Shown piece after piece: positions 14,894 to 23,987 of a stretch of 64,000 nucleotides of DNA. The stretch lies in assembly GCA_958295875.1 (NCBI GenBank), contig OY282379.1, forward strand, positions 1-64,000, read 5' to 3'. The stretch's first letter is position 1, and every line of letters starts with the position of its first letter. The notes beneath the pieces were generated by a model. That model had not been told where the DNA came from, ran no database searches, and saw only the letters and a program-made list of their open reading frames with translations. Position numbers and translations under genes: made by a program. Source of the DNA: an uncultured Pseudomonadales bacterium. GTDB lineage: Bacteria; Pseudomonadota; Gammaproteobacteria; Pseudomonadales; Azotimanducaceae.

Positions 14894-16575
14894 TGGCAGG
14901 CATCAGCCGGCGGCGGTTTGCCCAAGCCGGCGCCGGCGCGGCGCTCGCAACCTTGAGCAAGGCGCCCAGCGCCGGCGCCGCAGCGGACGCAGCGTTCGCC
15001 GCAGATGGCTGGCGCCGGGGCGACCTCGCGCATCTGATTCCCGGCGCCAACCATGAGCGCATCATCGTCAAGTGCTCGTTCCACGCGCCCCGCAAACCAC
15101 CGCTCTTGCGCATCGGCGGCGAGTTGGCCCGCGCCCGCGCGACGGACACCGAGAGCCGCTATTTCGCCTTTGATGTGCCGGGCCTGAAGCCCAACCACGA
15201 GTACTCCCTGCAATTGGTGGACCGCGACCATCATCCCTTGGCGGATGCTTGGCCGGTGCGCACCTTCCCGGCGCCGGAAGACCGCCCCAAGTCTGTGCGC
15301 CTGCTCGCCTACACCTGCGCCGGCGGGCTGCCCAACTATCCGGGCGTGGCCCCTGCCGAACAACCCTTCCTGGCGCTTGCCGCCCGCCGGCGATTGCTGG
15401 CCCGCGCCCTTTCCTTCGCACCCGCTGCGGCCATCGCCATTGGCGACCACCTGTATTGGGACCAACGCACGCAACTGGATGCGCACCGGGAGGACACGCG
15501 CCGCCGGAGCGCCGAACTGTATGGCAGCTTCGGCATGCTGAACCGCAGTTTGCCGGCGCGCGGCACCGCCAACGAAGCGATCATCAAGGCGGCGGTGGAA
15601 CCCCAATTCGCACACCTCTACGGCGTGATGCTGCGCTCCACGCCAAGCTATTTCGTTTCAGACGATCACGATTACTACGAGAACGACGAAGCCACCGATC
15701 GTTTCGTGACGCTGCCTCCCCATGCCTATCAACTCGCGTTCGCCCGGTTCACGCGGGACTTGTTCATGCCGGAGTTCCTGCCAGACCGGCATCGCCCCAC
15801 CCTGCTGTCTGGCGCCAATGCCGGCGACCGGGCGCCGGGCATCTCCGAGAGCTTTGGCACGTTTCGCTATGGAGACCTCGCCGAGGCGCTGATCTACGAC
15901 TGTGCGCGTTTTCTCTCCCTCAAAGGCGATGTGGCCGGGCTGGTGCCGCCGGAGGCGGAGGCGTGGCTGACCGCCCGCGCCGCGGACGAGCGCGTGCGCC
16001 ATCTCTTCCATGTGCCGTCGCATCCATTCGGCTGGACGGCTGGCAAGTGGCGCGAGTGGTATCCGGATGTCGCGGATGTGGGAGAGGGGGACACCGCGGT
16101 GGCGCAGATGCGCGCCGATGGCCGGGAGACGTTCCGCCTCACCACCGCCAAGCGCAAGTTCATGTGGCAGCGCGGCTGGTTCCTGCAGCATCAGCGCCTG
16201 CTGGCGAGCCTTGCCGCGCAAAGGCACCGGGCGGGCATCGTGCTGTCTGGGGACCTGCACGCCACCGGCCATGCGCTCATCCGATCGAGCGGCGAGTTGT
16301 CCCTAGACGCCAACCCGGTGCATGCCATCCTCACCGGGCCATTGGGCACCGGGCGCGGCTGGCCATCCCGCGCACGGGGCACGCCGCCATTGACGGCCAC
16401 TGGCTTGGATGTCGAGGCCATTGCCCCGGTGCAGGAAAAGAACGGTTTTGCGCTCTTCGACATCGAGCGGGACGCGGTGACGGCACGCCTCTTCGCATGG
16501 CGGCGCGGCGAGCCAGAGGCCGCCATCGATCAGCTAGAGCCGTACCACGTTCACACCATCAAACGGCGTGGTTGA
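14893..16575 (+). CDS. PhoD-like metallophosphatase family protein, Tat-exported
   Basis: A 560-residue protein that begins with a twin-arginine signal (SRRRFAQAGAGAALA). It is followed by a fibronectin-like N-terminal domain and a metallophosphatase core. Metal ligands are suggested by AIAIGDHLYWDQ near residue 185, YFVSDDHDYYEND near residue 255 and GIVLSGDLHATGHAL near residue 450, the usual order of PhoD-type phosphodiesterase/alkaline phosphatases. The upstream transporter gene overlaps it by one base. It should work in the periplasm, which fits the presence of a TatABC system in this same window. A phosphodiesterase on phosphorylated organic material is plausible; the true substrate is unknown. 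Confidence 0.83.
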   Translation: MAGISRRRFAQAGAGAALATLSKAPSAGAAADAAFAADGWRRGDLAHLIPGANHERIIVKCSFHAPRKPPLLRIGGELARARATDTESRYFAFDVPGLKPNHEYSLQLVDRDHHPLADAWPVRTFPAPEDRPKSVRLLAYTCAGGLPNYPGVAPAEQPFLALAARRRLLARALSFAPAAAIAIGDHLYWDQRTQLDAHREDTRRRSAELYGSFGMLNRSLPARGTANEAIIKAAVEPQFAHLYGVMLRSTPSYFVSDDHDYYENDEATDRFVTLPPHAYQLAFARFTRDLFMPEFLPDRHRPTLLSGANAGDRAPGISESFGTFRYGDLAEALIYDCARFLSLKGDVAGLVPPEAEAWLTARAADERVRHLFHVPSHPFGWTAGKWREWYPDVADVGEGDTAVAQMRADGRETFRLTTAKRKFMWQRGWFLQHQRLLASLAAQRHRAGIVLSGDLHATGHALIRSSGELSLDANPVHAILTGPLGTGRGWPSRARGTPPLTATGLDVEAIAPVQEKNGFALFDIERDAVTARLFAWRRGEPEAAIDQLEPYHVHTIKRRG

Positions 16576-16595
16576 CGGGCGGGAGTGCCGAGCCG

Positions 16596-17516
16596 TCAGC
16601 TTAAGTGCTGGCGCACGAACTCCACTTGCGCTTGCGCCATGGCCGTGGCGCACTCGCAAACCCACAGGATGTGCCACGCGCCCTCAAACGCCTGCAGCGT
16701 CGCGTTGGGAATGCGGCGATGGGCTTGCTCGGCATGGCTGAACGGCACATCGCCATCCGCGGTGCCGTGGGTGATCAACGTCGGACACGCGATCTCCTCC
16801 AATGGCAGCGGCGCCGCCTCAATGCCCCGGAACTGCTCCATGTCGTTGTGGAAACCGGCGCGCCGGTCTTCCCAAGGCGTGGTGGCGCCGTTGGTGAGAT
16901 CCAACACCCACGCCAGGAGGTCAGGAGCGTTGGCGATGCGTCGCGCTTCCGCGGCGCACTCCTTGGGCGACAGCGTGCTCTCTTGAGCCACCATCTGCTT
17001 CAAGACCAGACCCGGCGCGACGCGCATCATCCACGCTGTGAGACGCGCACCAGTCGGCGAGAAGATGAGCTCCGCCCACTTGGGGATGTCCGCGGGGAAC
17101 GCCGCGGACACGGCGCAGGTGAGCAAGAGCGCCGCGGCGCGGCTTGGATGGCGCGCCGCGAACTGCGCCGAGGAAGGGCCACCACCAGACACTCCGTGTG
17201 CAGCCACACGGTCGATCTCCAAGGCATCGAGCAGGGCAGCCGCCGCGTCGGCTTGCTCCGCCGCCGTGCGACCGCTGGCGAGCGGCGTGCGCAGGTAGCC
17301 AGGGCGGGACAGAGTAATGACGCCGAAGCCCGCATCCGTGAACGCAGCGCCCATGGATGGACCGGCATCATGGCCGCCCGGCGTGCCGTGGAACTGCAGC
17401 ACGAACGGCGCCTCGCCGGTTCGGGCGAACTCCATCGGGCCGCACGCTGTGGCGACAACTTCCGATGTGGCCTGCAACTGCTGAAGGCGCATCTCGCGCC
17501 ACTTTCCGCTACTCAT
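16596..17516 (-). CDS. Alpha/beta hydrolase
   Basis: A 306-residue alpha/beta-hydrolase. The oxyanion strand is VLQFHGTPGGHDAG, the nucleophile elbow GVSGGG near residue 110, the acid in HGTADGDVPF near residue 250 and the histidine in GAWHILWV near residue 285. The start is placed at ATG 17516, which has GGAGG 8 bases upstream; a GTG at 17525 falls on the ribosome site itself and is less likely. The gene converges with the PhoD-like gene, with 20 bases between their ends. No partner hints at its substrate. Confidence 0.87.
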   Translation of the reverse strand: MSSGKWREMRLQQLQATSEVVATACGPMEFARTGEAPFVLQFHGTPGGHDAGPSMGAAFTDAGFGVITLSRPGYLRTPLASGRTAAEQADAAAALLDALEIDRVAAHGVSGGGPSSAQFAARHPSRAAALLLTCAVSAAFPADIPKWAELIFSPTGARLTAWMMRVAPGLVLKQMVAQESTLSPKECAAEARRIANAPDLLAWVLDLTNGATTPWEDRRAGFHNDMEQFRGIEAAPLPLEEIACPTLITHGTADGDVPFSHAEQAHRRIPNATLQAFEGAWHILWVCECATAMAQAQVEFVRQHLS

Positions 17517-17645
17517 GGCTTGCACCTCCCCCGTGGCGCCAGACGGCGGCGCCGGCCGAGTGGAGTGGCCGCAGCCAAGTCACCGGGCGCGGCGGCGAAG
17601 ACGCGGGGGCAGCATCTGCAATGGCGCACGGCGTACCGGACCGCT

Positions 17646-18116
17646 TTAGAAAACGAGCCGGCCCAAACTCTCCGCCACGCAGCAGGGCTTCTGCTGGCCT
17701 TCCACCTCCACCACCACTTCGTTCATCACCTCCAGCATCCCGCCCTTGATTTCCACGCGCTTCAACGTGCTCTGGGCGCGGATGCGCGCGCCGACCGGCA
17801 CCGGCGCCGGAAAGCGCACCTTGTCGAAGCCGTAGTTGATGCCGAGCTTCTGCCCTTCAAGGGCAGGGGCGGCTGGGGCTTGGGCGCGCGGCAGGTGCCC
17901 CATGATGGAGAGGGTCAAGTGGCCGTGCGCGATGGGCGCGCCGAAGGGGCCGGCCTTCGCCCGGTCCACATCGACGTGGATCCATTGATGGTCCATCGTC
18001 ACATCGGCGAAGTTGTTGATGCGCTCTTGATCCACCTCGAACCATTCCGTCGGCGGCCCAGACTCGCCGATGCGCGCGGTCATCGTTTCAAGAGCAGCTG
18101 CAAGGTTCTCGTTCAT
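17646..18116 (-). CDS. MaoC-family (R)-hydratase-like protein
   Basis: A 156-residue hot-dog-fold protein of the MaoC dehydratase family, which hydrates enoyl-CoA thioesters. The catalytic segment is present: FADVTMDHQWIHVD near residue 40 (Asp and His dyad) followed by GPFGAPIAHGHLTLSI. The start ATG at 18116 is preferred over an upstream one at 18161 because GGGGAGGGG lies just before it and the family start fits. It is divergent from the ADP-ribosylglycohydrolase gene, the two starts being only 43 bases apart. Confidence 0.9.
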   Translation of the reverse strand: MNENLAAALETMTARIGESGPPTEWFEVDQERINNFADVTMDHQWIHVDVDRAKAGPFGAPIAHGHLTLSIMGHLPRAQAPAAPALEGQKLGINYGFDKVRFPAPVPVGARIRAQSTLKRVEIKGGMLEVMNEVVVEVEGQQKPCCVAESLGRLVF

Positions 18117-18159
18117 GCCCCGTTCCCCTCCCCATCGGGTTTCCGTTACGCTTTGAGGC

Positions 18160-20244
18160 ATGGTAACGCAAGACTACGATGAGCGCGTTTACGCCGGCGT
18201 GCTCGGCAAGATCATCGGCGTCTATCTTGGCCGGCCCTTCGAGGGGTGGACCAACGCCCGCATCGAACGCGAGCTGGGCGAGATCGACTACTACGTGCAT
18301 GACCGCCTCGGCGTGCGCCTCATCGTCACGGACGACGACATCGCCGGCACCTTCACGTTCATCCGCGCCTTGGAGGACTACGGCTGCGATGCCGACATCA
18401 CGCCTGCGCAGATCGGTCAGACTTGGCTCAACTACCTCATCGAGAATCGCACCATCCTGTGGTGGGGCGGCCTCGGCAACTCTACTGAACACACGGCCTA
18501 TCTGCGGTTGAAGGCCGGCATCGAGGCACCACGCAGCGGCAGCGCGGCGCTGAACGGCAAAGTGGTGGCGGAGCAGATCGGCGCGCAGATCTTCATCGAC
18601 GGCTGGGCCATGGTGTGCCCCGGCGACCCAGAGCGCGCCGCGGATTTCGCGCGCCGCGCCGGTAGCGTCTCCCACGATGGCGAAGCCGTCCACGGCGCAC
18701 GGCTGCTCGCCGCGATGGAAGCCCAAGCATTCGTTGAGGACGACATCGACAAGCTGTTGGACACCGGCATCGCCTTCGTGCCGGCGGACAGCGTGATCCG
18801 ACGCATGATCGACGACATCCGCGGCTGGCACGCCGGCGCCGGCGATGACTGGCGCGCCACCTTCCGCCACATCCAAGATCGCTACGGCTACGACAAGTAC
18901 GGCGGCAACTGCCACATCGTGCCGAACCACGGCCTCATCGCCTTGGCGCTGCTGCACGGCGACGGCGACTTCGGCAAATCCTTGAAGATCGTCAACACCG
19001 CCGGCTGGGACACAGACTGCAACTCCGGCAACTTGGGGTGCCTGATGGGGATTCGGGGCGGTTTGGCAGGCATCGACGCCGATGCGGACTGGCGTGGCCC
19101 CATCGCCGACATTTGCTATCTGCCAAGCGCGGACAGCGGCGGCGCCATCAGCGACGCCGTGGGCGAGGCCGAGCGCATCGCTCGCATGGGGCGGCGCTTG
19201 GCCGATGCCCCTGCCGCCGCGCCCAAGGACGGCGCCCGCTTCCATTTCAGCCATCCAGGGGCCGTGCAGGGGTTTCAAGGAGAAGGCTGCGTAGTCCGCA
19301 ACGCCGAGGCCCCCGGCGGCGCGCGGGCGCTGGCCATCGAGTTCGAAGCGCTGCAAGACGATGCGGTGTGGGCCACCACGGCCACGTTCATCGATTCGCT
19401 GGCGACAGCCCAGTACTTCGACGGGCGCGGCTACGCGCTGGCGGCAAGCCCCACATTGAACCCAGGGCAGATCGTCACCGCTCGGGCAATGCCGGCGCCG
19501 GGGACGCAAAGCGCTTTGGAAGCAGCCCTGTGCGTGCGGGTCTTTGACGGCGAGGACGCCCTGGCGACCTTGCGCGGCCCCGCCGAGCGGGTCGAAGGCA
19601 GTGCTTGGACGCACTTCAGTTGGCGCGTTCCCGACACCGGCGGACACCCGATCGCGGCGGTGGGCTTGGAGATCACCGCCGCCGGACACGCCGGAGCGCT
19701 GTTGCTGGACCGTTTGACATGGCACGGCGCCCCGCAAGTGACGCTCAGCAGCACCAGCGGCAAGATGTGGCGACGCGCTTGGGTGCGAGGCGTGGACCAA
19801 GTGTGGGCGACGCCCCGCGAGAGCTTCCGCCTCATCCACAACGGCGGCACGGGACTCTTGTTCTACGGCACCCGGGACTGGAGGGATTATCGCGTCAGCG
19901 CGGACATCACGCCCCACTTGGCGCGGCGCGTCGGCCTCGTCGCCCGCGCCCAAGGGATGCGGCGCTACTACGCGCTGACGCTGACGAGCGAGAACAAGCT
20001 CATGCTCGTGCGCGAGTTGGATGGCACCACCACGCTGGCCGAAGCCGATTGCGAGCTGGACCTCTACGCGACGCACCGCTTCGAGCTGACGGTGGCCGGA
20101 GACACCATCTCCGCGCGCCTGAACGACACGATTGAACTGAGCGCCAAGGACGCCGCCCTGAGCGAAGGCGGCATCGCGCTGCTCATCGAGGAAGGCCGTG
20201 CGGCCACCCAGGAGGTGACCGTGGCGCCCGTCGAGGCGGCGTGA
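18160..20244 (+). CDS. ADP-ribosylglycohydrolase family protein with C-terminal beta-rich half
   Basis: A 694-residue protein. The first half (about residues 5-345) is an ADP-ribosylglycohydrolase-fold domain. It begins with GVLGKIIGVYLGRPFEG and carries TDDDIAGTFTF near residue 62 and NTAGWDTDCNSGNLGCLMG near residue 285, the two groups of Asp/Thr residues that bind the metal pair. The second half has no match to the usual family. It contains a jelly-roll-like part (residues 350-520) and then a lectin-like or DUF1080-like part (GLLFYGTRDWRDYRVSADIT near residue 565). No signal peptide is seen. Large relatives of this kind may act on nucleosides or glycans instead of protein ADP-ribose. Confidence 0.85.
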   Translation: MVTQDYDERVYAGVLGKIIGVYLGRPFEGWTNARIERELGEIDYYVHDRLGVRLIVTDDDIAGTFTFIRALEDYGCDADITPAQIGQTWLNYLIENRTILWWGGLGNSTEHTAYLRLKAGIEAPRSGSAALNGKVVAEQIGAQIFIDGWAMVCPGDPERAADFARRAGSVSHDGEAVHGARLLAAMEAQAFVEDDIDKLLDTGIAFVPADSVIRRMIDDIRGWHAGAGDDWRATFRHIQDRYGYDKYGGNCHIVPNHGLIALALLHGDGDFGKSLKIVNTAGWDTDCNSGNLGCLMGIRGGLAGIDADADWRGPIADICYLPSADSGGAISDAVGEAERIARMGRRLADAPAAAPKDGARFHFSHPGAVQGFQGEGCVVRNAEAPGGARALAIEFEALQDDAVWATTATFIDSLATAQYFDGRGYALAASPTLNPGQIVTARAMPAPGTQSALEAALCVRVFDGEDALATLRGPAERVEGSAWTHFSWRVPDTGGHPIAAVGLEITAAGHAGALLLDRLTWHGAPQVTLSSTSGKMWRRAWVRGVDQVWATPRESFRLIHNGGTGLLFYGTRDWRDYRVSADITPHLARRVGLVARAQGMRRYYALTLTSENKLMLVRELDGTTTLAEADCELDLYATHRFELTVAGDTISARLNDTIELSAKDAALSEGGIALLIEEGRAATQEVTVAPVEAA

Positions 20245-20531
20245 CGGCGTTGGGTTGTTGGTACTGGAATGGAGTTAGGCACTGGAACGGACACGGAAAT
20301 CCCGCTGATGGAGGCTTACCGAGCCACGAAGAACGCAGTCGTTCCGCAGTACCGAGAACCCGACGCCGAAGTGCGGCGCATTTGGGATCGAGCGGTGGCG
20401 AACGCGGCCCGAGTCCCGCAGCGCACGATTAGCGGTTGGCGAACGCTTATGGATGCCGAACCGTTCGTGACAGGCCAGCGCGCATAGCCGGACCACCACT
20501 CGGCGCTAGGCAGACTGATCCAAACCACCTG

Positions 20532-21713
20532 ATGGGCCAACATTGGACTCCGCGGCACCTGCTGCACGGTTTTTCGCCCGACGGCAAAAACGTGTGGATG
20601 TACGACAAGCGATCTGTGGAGTGTCCCAAACTCGTCGCGATCAGCAGAGCGGCGCAAAGCTCCAAGGCGTACGAACCGCCTGTCGAAAGAGTAATGGCCA
20701 GTATCGAGCATGCCGCAATGCCGGCCATCCACGCCTTTCGTGAAGCAACGCTGCCAATCGCCATGAGTTACCACGCAAAACTCGTCCTATCTTACTATTT
20801 GGCGATGTTTGTGTGGCACAGGAACCCCGCCATCCGCGACCAGCAAGTCGAATCAATGGACGTCTCCGTCATCTCTGCTCACATGGCGAGGATGAAGAAC
20901 GACTATGATGGATTGCCCGTGGGTCGCCTAATTGACCAATTGGAAGATACGGTGATCGACCGTTGGGTATCTAGACCAAACACAGTCTTCTCTGACTTGT
21001 GGGCGCCAAGCGCTATCACACGATTGCTTTTTCACAAGATGACTTGGGTGATTCTGGAATCTACAGAGGGCGAGTTCACGATTCCCGACACCACCATGAC
21101 CCGCTCGGCCACAGGCGCTGGCTTGCTGGATCAGAGCGCGGAGTTCTACTTGCCATTAAGCAAGAGGCGTGCCCTTCTCGCGAGCTGGAAGGGCGGCCCG
21201 CCTAGCGTTGTTCAATTCTTTCACGTTGACCGCGACCATGTCCACTCGATCAATAAGCGGGGTTTCGAGCAAGCGGGGCGATTCGTTTACGCATGTACCC
21301 ACGACGACGCGCTAAGACGTGCGATCAAGAAACGAGTGCAACACTATGCGAGAGTCAAAGGGATCAGACCGGCAGGTCAGAATCCAAGCTACGGCCAGCT
21401 AACTTTGGTTAAGGAAAACTATAGAACGCTCCATGACGCGCTCTGTTTAGCGGCCCCAGTGGACATCCTCGAGCACGATTGGCATACGCCAGTCGAGTTT
21501 CCCCTCGTTGCCGACCTGCCGGACTTCAAAGTGCCGACGACCATCTGCAAGTGGTGCGGATGCATAAAGGTGCAACACCACAACGGGAAGACCAAGTACC
21601 GAAACAGCGAAGTTCAACTGGTCGATGCACCGGTGAAGAACTGGTGGCAGAGATTGAAGTTGACGGCTGAAAGTGGAAGAGTGGTGGCTATGGACCGTTC
21701 AGATACGGTCTAA
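20532..21713 (+). CDS. DUF4238 domain-containing protein
   Basis: A protein of about 393 residues beginning with MGQHWTPRHLLHGFSPDGKN and then VWMYDKRS, the hallmark of the DUF4238 family, whose members start H-Y-x-P-x-x-x-L-x-x-F and carry VWVYDK. The tail contains a small Cys pair (ICKWCGC) that could bind a metal. The start was chosen at this family start; the frame is open to 20436 without meaning and no clear ribosome site is visible. GC content is lower than that of its neighbours and the codon use differs, so it is probably acquired. The family has no established function. A 72-codon open frame just upstream (20269-20487) is not supported. Confidence 0.7.
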   Translation: MGQHWTPRHLLHGFSPDGKNVWMYDKRSVECPKLVAISRAAQSSKAYEPPVERVMASIEHAAMPAIHAFREATLPIAMSYHAKLVLSYYLAMFVWHRNPAIRDQQVESMDVSVISAHMARMKNDYDGLPVGRLIDQLEDTVIDRWVSRPNTVFSDLWAPSAITRLLFHKMTWVILESTEGEFTIPDTTMTRSATGAGLLDQSAEFYLPLSKRRALLASWKGGPPSVVQFFHVDRDHVHSINKRGFEQAGRFVYACTHDDALRRAIKKRVQHYARVKGIRPAGQNPSYGQLTLVKENYRTLHDALCLAAPVDILEHDWHTPVEFPLVADLPDFKVPTTICKWCGCIKVQHHNGKTKYRNSEVQLVDAPVKNWWQRLKLTAESGRVVAMDRSDTV

Positions 21714-21996
21714 CTCGCGAAAATTGCCCCAAGCAGAGGCAAGGGCCGAAGTCGTGGCATGGAATCGGAGTCGGCCGTATCTTTGGGGGGCGGAGAGTGG
21801 CGATGACTTCGGATCCGTTCGTGCAGCGGAGGCCAAACGCTCGCGGCCAATCTAGCGATCAAATCGCCGGCGCTCGATGCGGCCGCACAAAAGCGACAGT
21901 GCCTAGCGTTTGCAATTGCGGCGCTTTTCGGTAGGTTAAGCGCACGGTCGCGCTAGGGCTGGGGAGCTCGGCCTAGGTGCCTAGAGGGGGAGGAGA

Positions 21997-22968
21997 ATGA
22001 CGGCACAGCCAGACGACGCCACGTTGTTGGACATCCATCAGCGCATGACGCGCATCCGCATCTTCGAGACGGAAGCGGGCAAGCTGATGGAAGACGGCAA
22101 GATTCCCGGCGCCCTGCACCTCTATGTGGGCCAGGAAGCGGTGGCGGCCGGCGTGATGGCGCACCTCTCCAACGCAGACTGGATCACCAGCACGCATCGC
22201 GGGCATGGCCACCTCATCGCCAAGGGCGGTGAGTTCGGGCGCATGTTCGCGGAGTTGTTCGGCCGCTCAGACGGCTACTGCAAGGGCAAGGGCGGCAGTA
22301 TGCACATCTCCAACATGGAGCTTGGCATGCTCGGCGCCAACGGCATCGTCGGCGCCGGCCCGCCCATCGCCGTCGGCGCGGCGTTCTCGTGCCGCTTCAA
22401 GCAGACGCGCAACGTCGCCGTCACCTTCTTCGGCGACGGCGCGAGCAACGAAGGCTCCTTCCACGAGGCGGCGAACATGGCGGCGCTCTACAAGCTGCCC
22501 ATCGTCTTCGTCTGCGAGAACAACGGCTACGGCGAGTACACACCGCAGGCCAACCACCAAGCCGTGGTGGACGTGGCGGACCGCGCGCCCGGCTATGGCA
22601 TGCCCGGCGCCGTCGTGGATGGCATGGACGCAGTGGCGGTGTACGAGGCCGCGGGAGTGGCCTTGGAGCGGGCCCGGGACGGCGCTGGCCCCACGCTCTT
22701 GGAGTGCAAGACCTACCGCTTCTTCGACCATGTGGGGGTGCGCGGCATGGGCCTCTCCTATCGCACGGATGAAGAACTCGCCGAGTGGCAGCAGCGCGAC
22801 CCGATCGTGCTGTTCGAGCAGCGCCTGGCGGAGCTCGGCGTGCTAGACCCCGGCGCCGCCCTCGCCGTGCGCGAAGCGGTGGCCGCGCAGGTGCAGGCCG
22901 GCATCGAGTTCGCCGAAGCGAGCCCGATGCCAGACCCAGCGGTTCTGCTCGACGACGTGTACGCGTGA
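21997..22968 (+). CDS. Thiamine-dependent dehydrogenase E1 alpha subunit (acetoin/2-oxoacid dehydrogenase)
   Basis: A 323-residue E1 alpha subunit of a 2-oxoacid or acetoin dehydrogenase complex. The ThDP/magnesium motif is visible: FFGDGASNEGSFHEAANMA near residue 145, ending with VCENNGY. The phosphorylation-loop-like region reads GLSYRTDEELAEW. Start ATG has GGGGGAGGAG upstream. It is the first gene of a four-gene operon with E1 beta (14 bases later), AcoX and E2. The AcoX neighbour points to acetoin cleavage to acetaldehyde and acetyl-CoA over pyruvate oxidation; sequence alone does not settle the substrate. Confidence 0.92.
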   Translation: MTAQPDDATLLDIHQRMTRIRIFETEAGKLMEDGKIPGALHLYVGQEAVAAGVMAHLSNADWITSTHRGHGHLIAKGGEFGRMFAELFGRSDGYCKGKGGSMHISNMELGMLGANGIVGAGPPIAVGAAFSCRFKQTRNVAVTFFGDGASNEGSFHEAANMAALYKLPIVFVCENNGYGEYTPQANHQAVVDVADRAPGYGMPGAVVDGMDAVAVYEAAGVALERARDGAGPTLLECKTYRFFDHVGVRGMGLSYRTDEELAEWQQRDPIVLFEQRLAELGVLDPGAALAVREAVAAQVQAGIEFAEASPMPDPAVLLDDVYA

Positions 22969-22982
22969 TGGAGGTTTGAGGG

Positions 22983-23987
22983 ATGGCCGAAGCTGAAGCG
23001 GTGCCGGCGGTGCGGGAACTCACCTACGTTCGCGCCATCAACGAGGCGGTGCGCCTAGTGCTCGCCGAGCAATCCACCGCCTTCGTGGCCGGCGAGGACG
23101 TGGCCGGCGCTGGCAGCGTGTTCGGCTACTACGCAGGGTTGCTCAAGGAGTTCGGCCCTGAGCGCGTGTTCGACACGCCCATCAGCGAAGAGGGCATCGT
23201 GGGGCTTGGCGTGGGCGCCGCAGCCACCGGCCTGCGCCCCGTGATCGACATCATGTTCATGGACTTCATGGGCGAGTGCATGGACGAGATCACCAATCAG
23301 ATGGCGAAGATGCGCTACATGTTTGGCGGCGCCGCCACACTGCCCATCACCCTGCTCACCATGTCTGGCGCCGGCATGAACATGGCCGCGCAGCACTCGC
23401 AGAGCCTTGAGGCGTGGCTGTGCCATCTGCCGGGCCTGAAGGTGGTGATGCCGGCCACGCCCTATGATGCCAAGGGCCTCATCATCGCCGCGGCGCGGGA
23501 CGACAACCCGGTGATCGTCGCGCTCAACAAGATGTCGCTGCGGTTCAAGGGCGAGGTGCCAGAGGCCGCCTATGAAGTGCCCATCGGCGCGGCGAACATC
23601 GTCCGGCGCGGCGAGAACTTCACCATCGTCACCTACAGTCGCATGGTGCATGAAGCGCTGCAGGCCGCGCAGGAACTGGCCGAGCTGGGTGTGGACGCCG
23701 AGGTCATCGACCTGCGCTCCCTGCAGCCGCTGGATTCAGAAACGGTGCTCGCCTCCGTCCGGAAGACCCATCGCGCCATGGTGGTACACGAAGCGGTGCG
23801 GTTTGGCGGCTTGGGCGGCGAAATCGCCGCGCAAATCCAAGAACACGCCTTCGACGATTTGGACGCGCCGGTGGGACGGGTGGGGGCGCCGTTTTCGCCC
23901 GTTCCGTTCAGCCCGCAACTCGAAAAGAGTTACGTGCCGAACGCCGCGAAAATCGTCGCGGAAGCGCGGCGCCTGCTCGGCGCATGA
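22983..23987 (+). CDS. Thiamine-dependent dehydrogenase E1 beta subunit
   Basis: A 334-residue E1 beta subunit of the same complex. The pattern EDVAGAGSVFGYYAGL near residue 40, DTPISEEGIVGLGVGAA near residue 65 and VMPATPYDAKGLIIAAARDDNPV near residue 160 is standard for the family; so is the C-terminal transketolase domain (VIDLRSLQPLDSETVLASV). Its stop overlaps the ATG of the next gene by 4 bases (ATGA), so production of all subunits is coupled. Confidence 0.94.
   Translation: MAEAEAVPAVRELTYVRAINEAVRLVLAEQSTAFVAGEDVAGAGSVFGYYAGLLKEFGPERVFDTPISEEGIVGLGVGAAATGLRPVIDIMFMDFMGECMDEITNQMAKMRYMFGGAATLPITLLTMSGAGMNMAAQHSQSLEAWLCHLPGLKVVMPATPYDAKGLIIAAARDDNPVIVALNKMSLRFKGEVPEAAYEVPIGAANIVRRGENFTIVTYSRMVHEALQAAQELAELGVDAEVIDLRSLQPLDSETVLASVRKTHRAMVVHEAVRFGGLGGEIAAQIQEHAFDDLDAPVGRVGAPFSPVPFSPQLEKSYVPNAAKIVAEARRLLGA

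Noticed and set aside
18088..20076. Long open frame (662 codons) on the minus strand opposite the ADP-ribosylglycohydrolase gene
   Set aside because: It is antisense to a gene with clear catalytic motifs; its translation is rich in Arg, Ala and His with no family pattern, as expected of a GC-rich shadow frame.
20269..20487. A 72-codon open frame before the DUF4238 gene
   Set aside because: No ribosome site and no recognised family; it could be a small regulatory protein, but nothing supports it.
21714..21996. Possible promoter (TTGCAA and TAGGTT, 16 bases apart) before the E1 alpha gene
   Set aside because: Only partial match to both boxes; too weak to list as a feature, though a promoter must exist in this gap.
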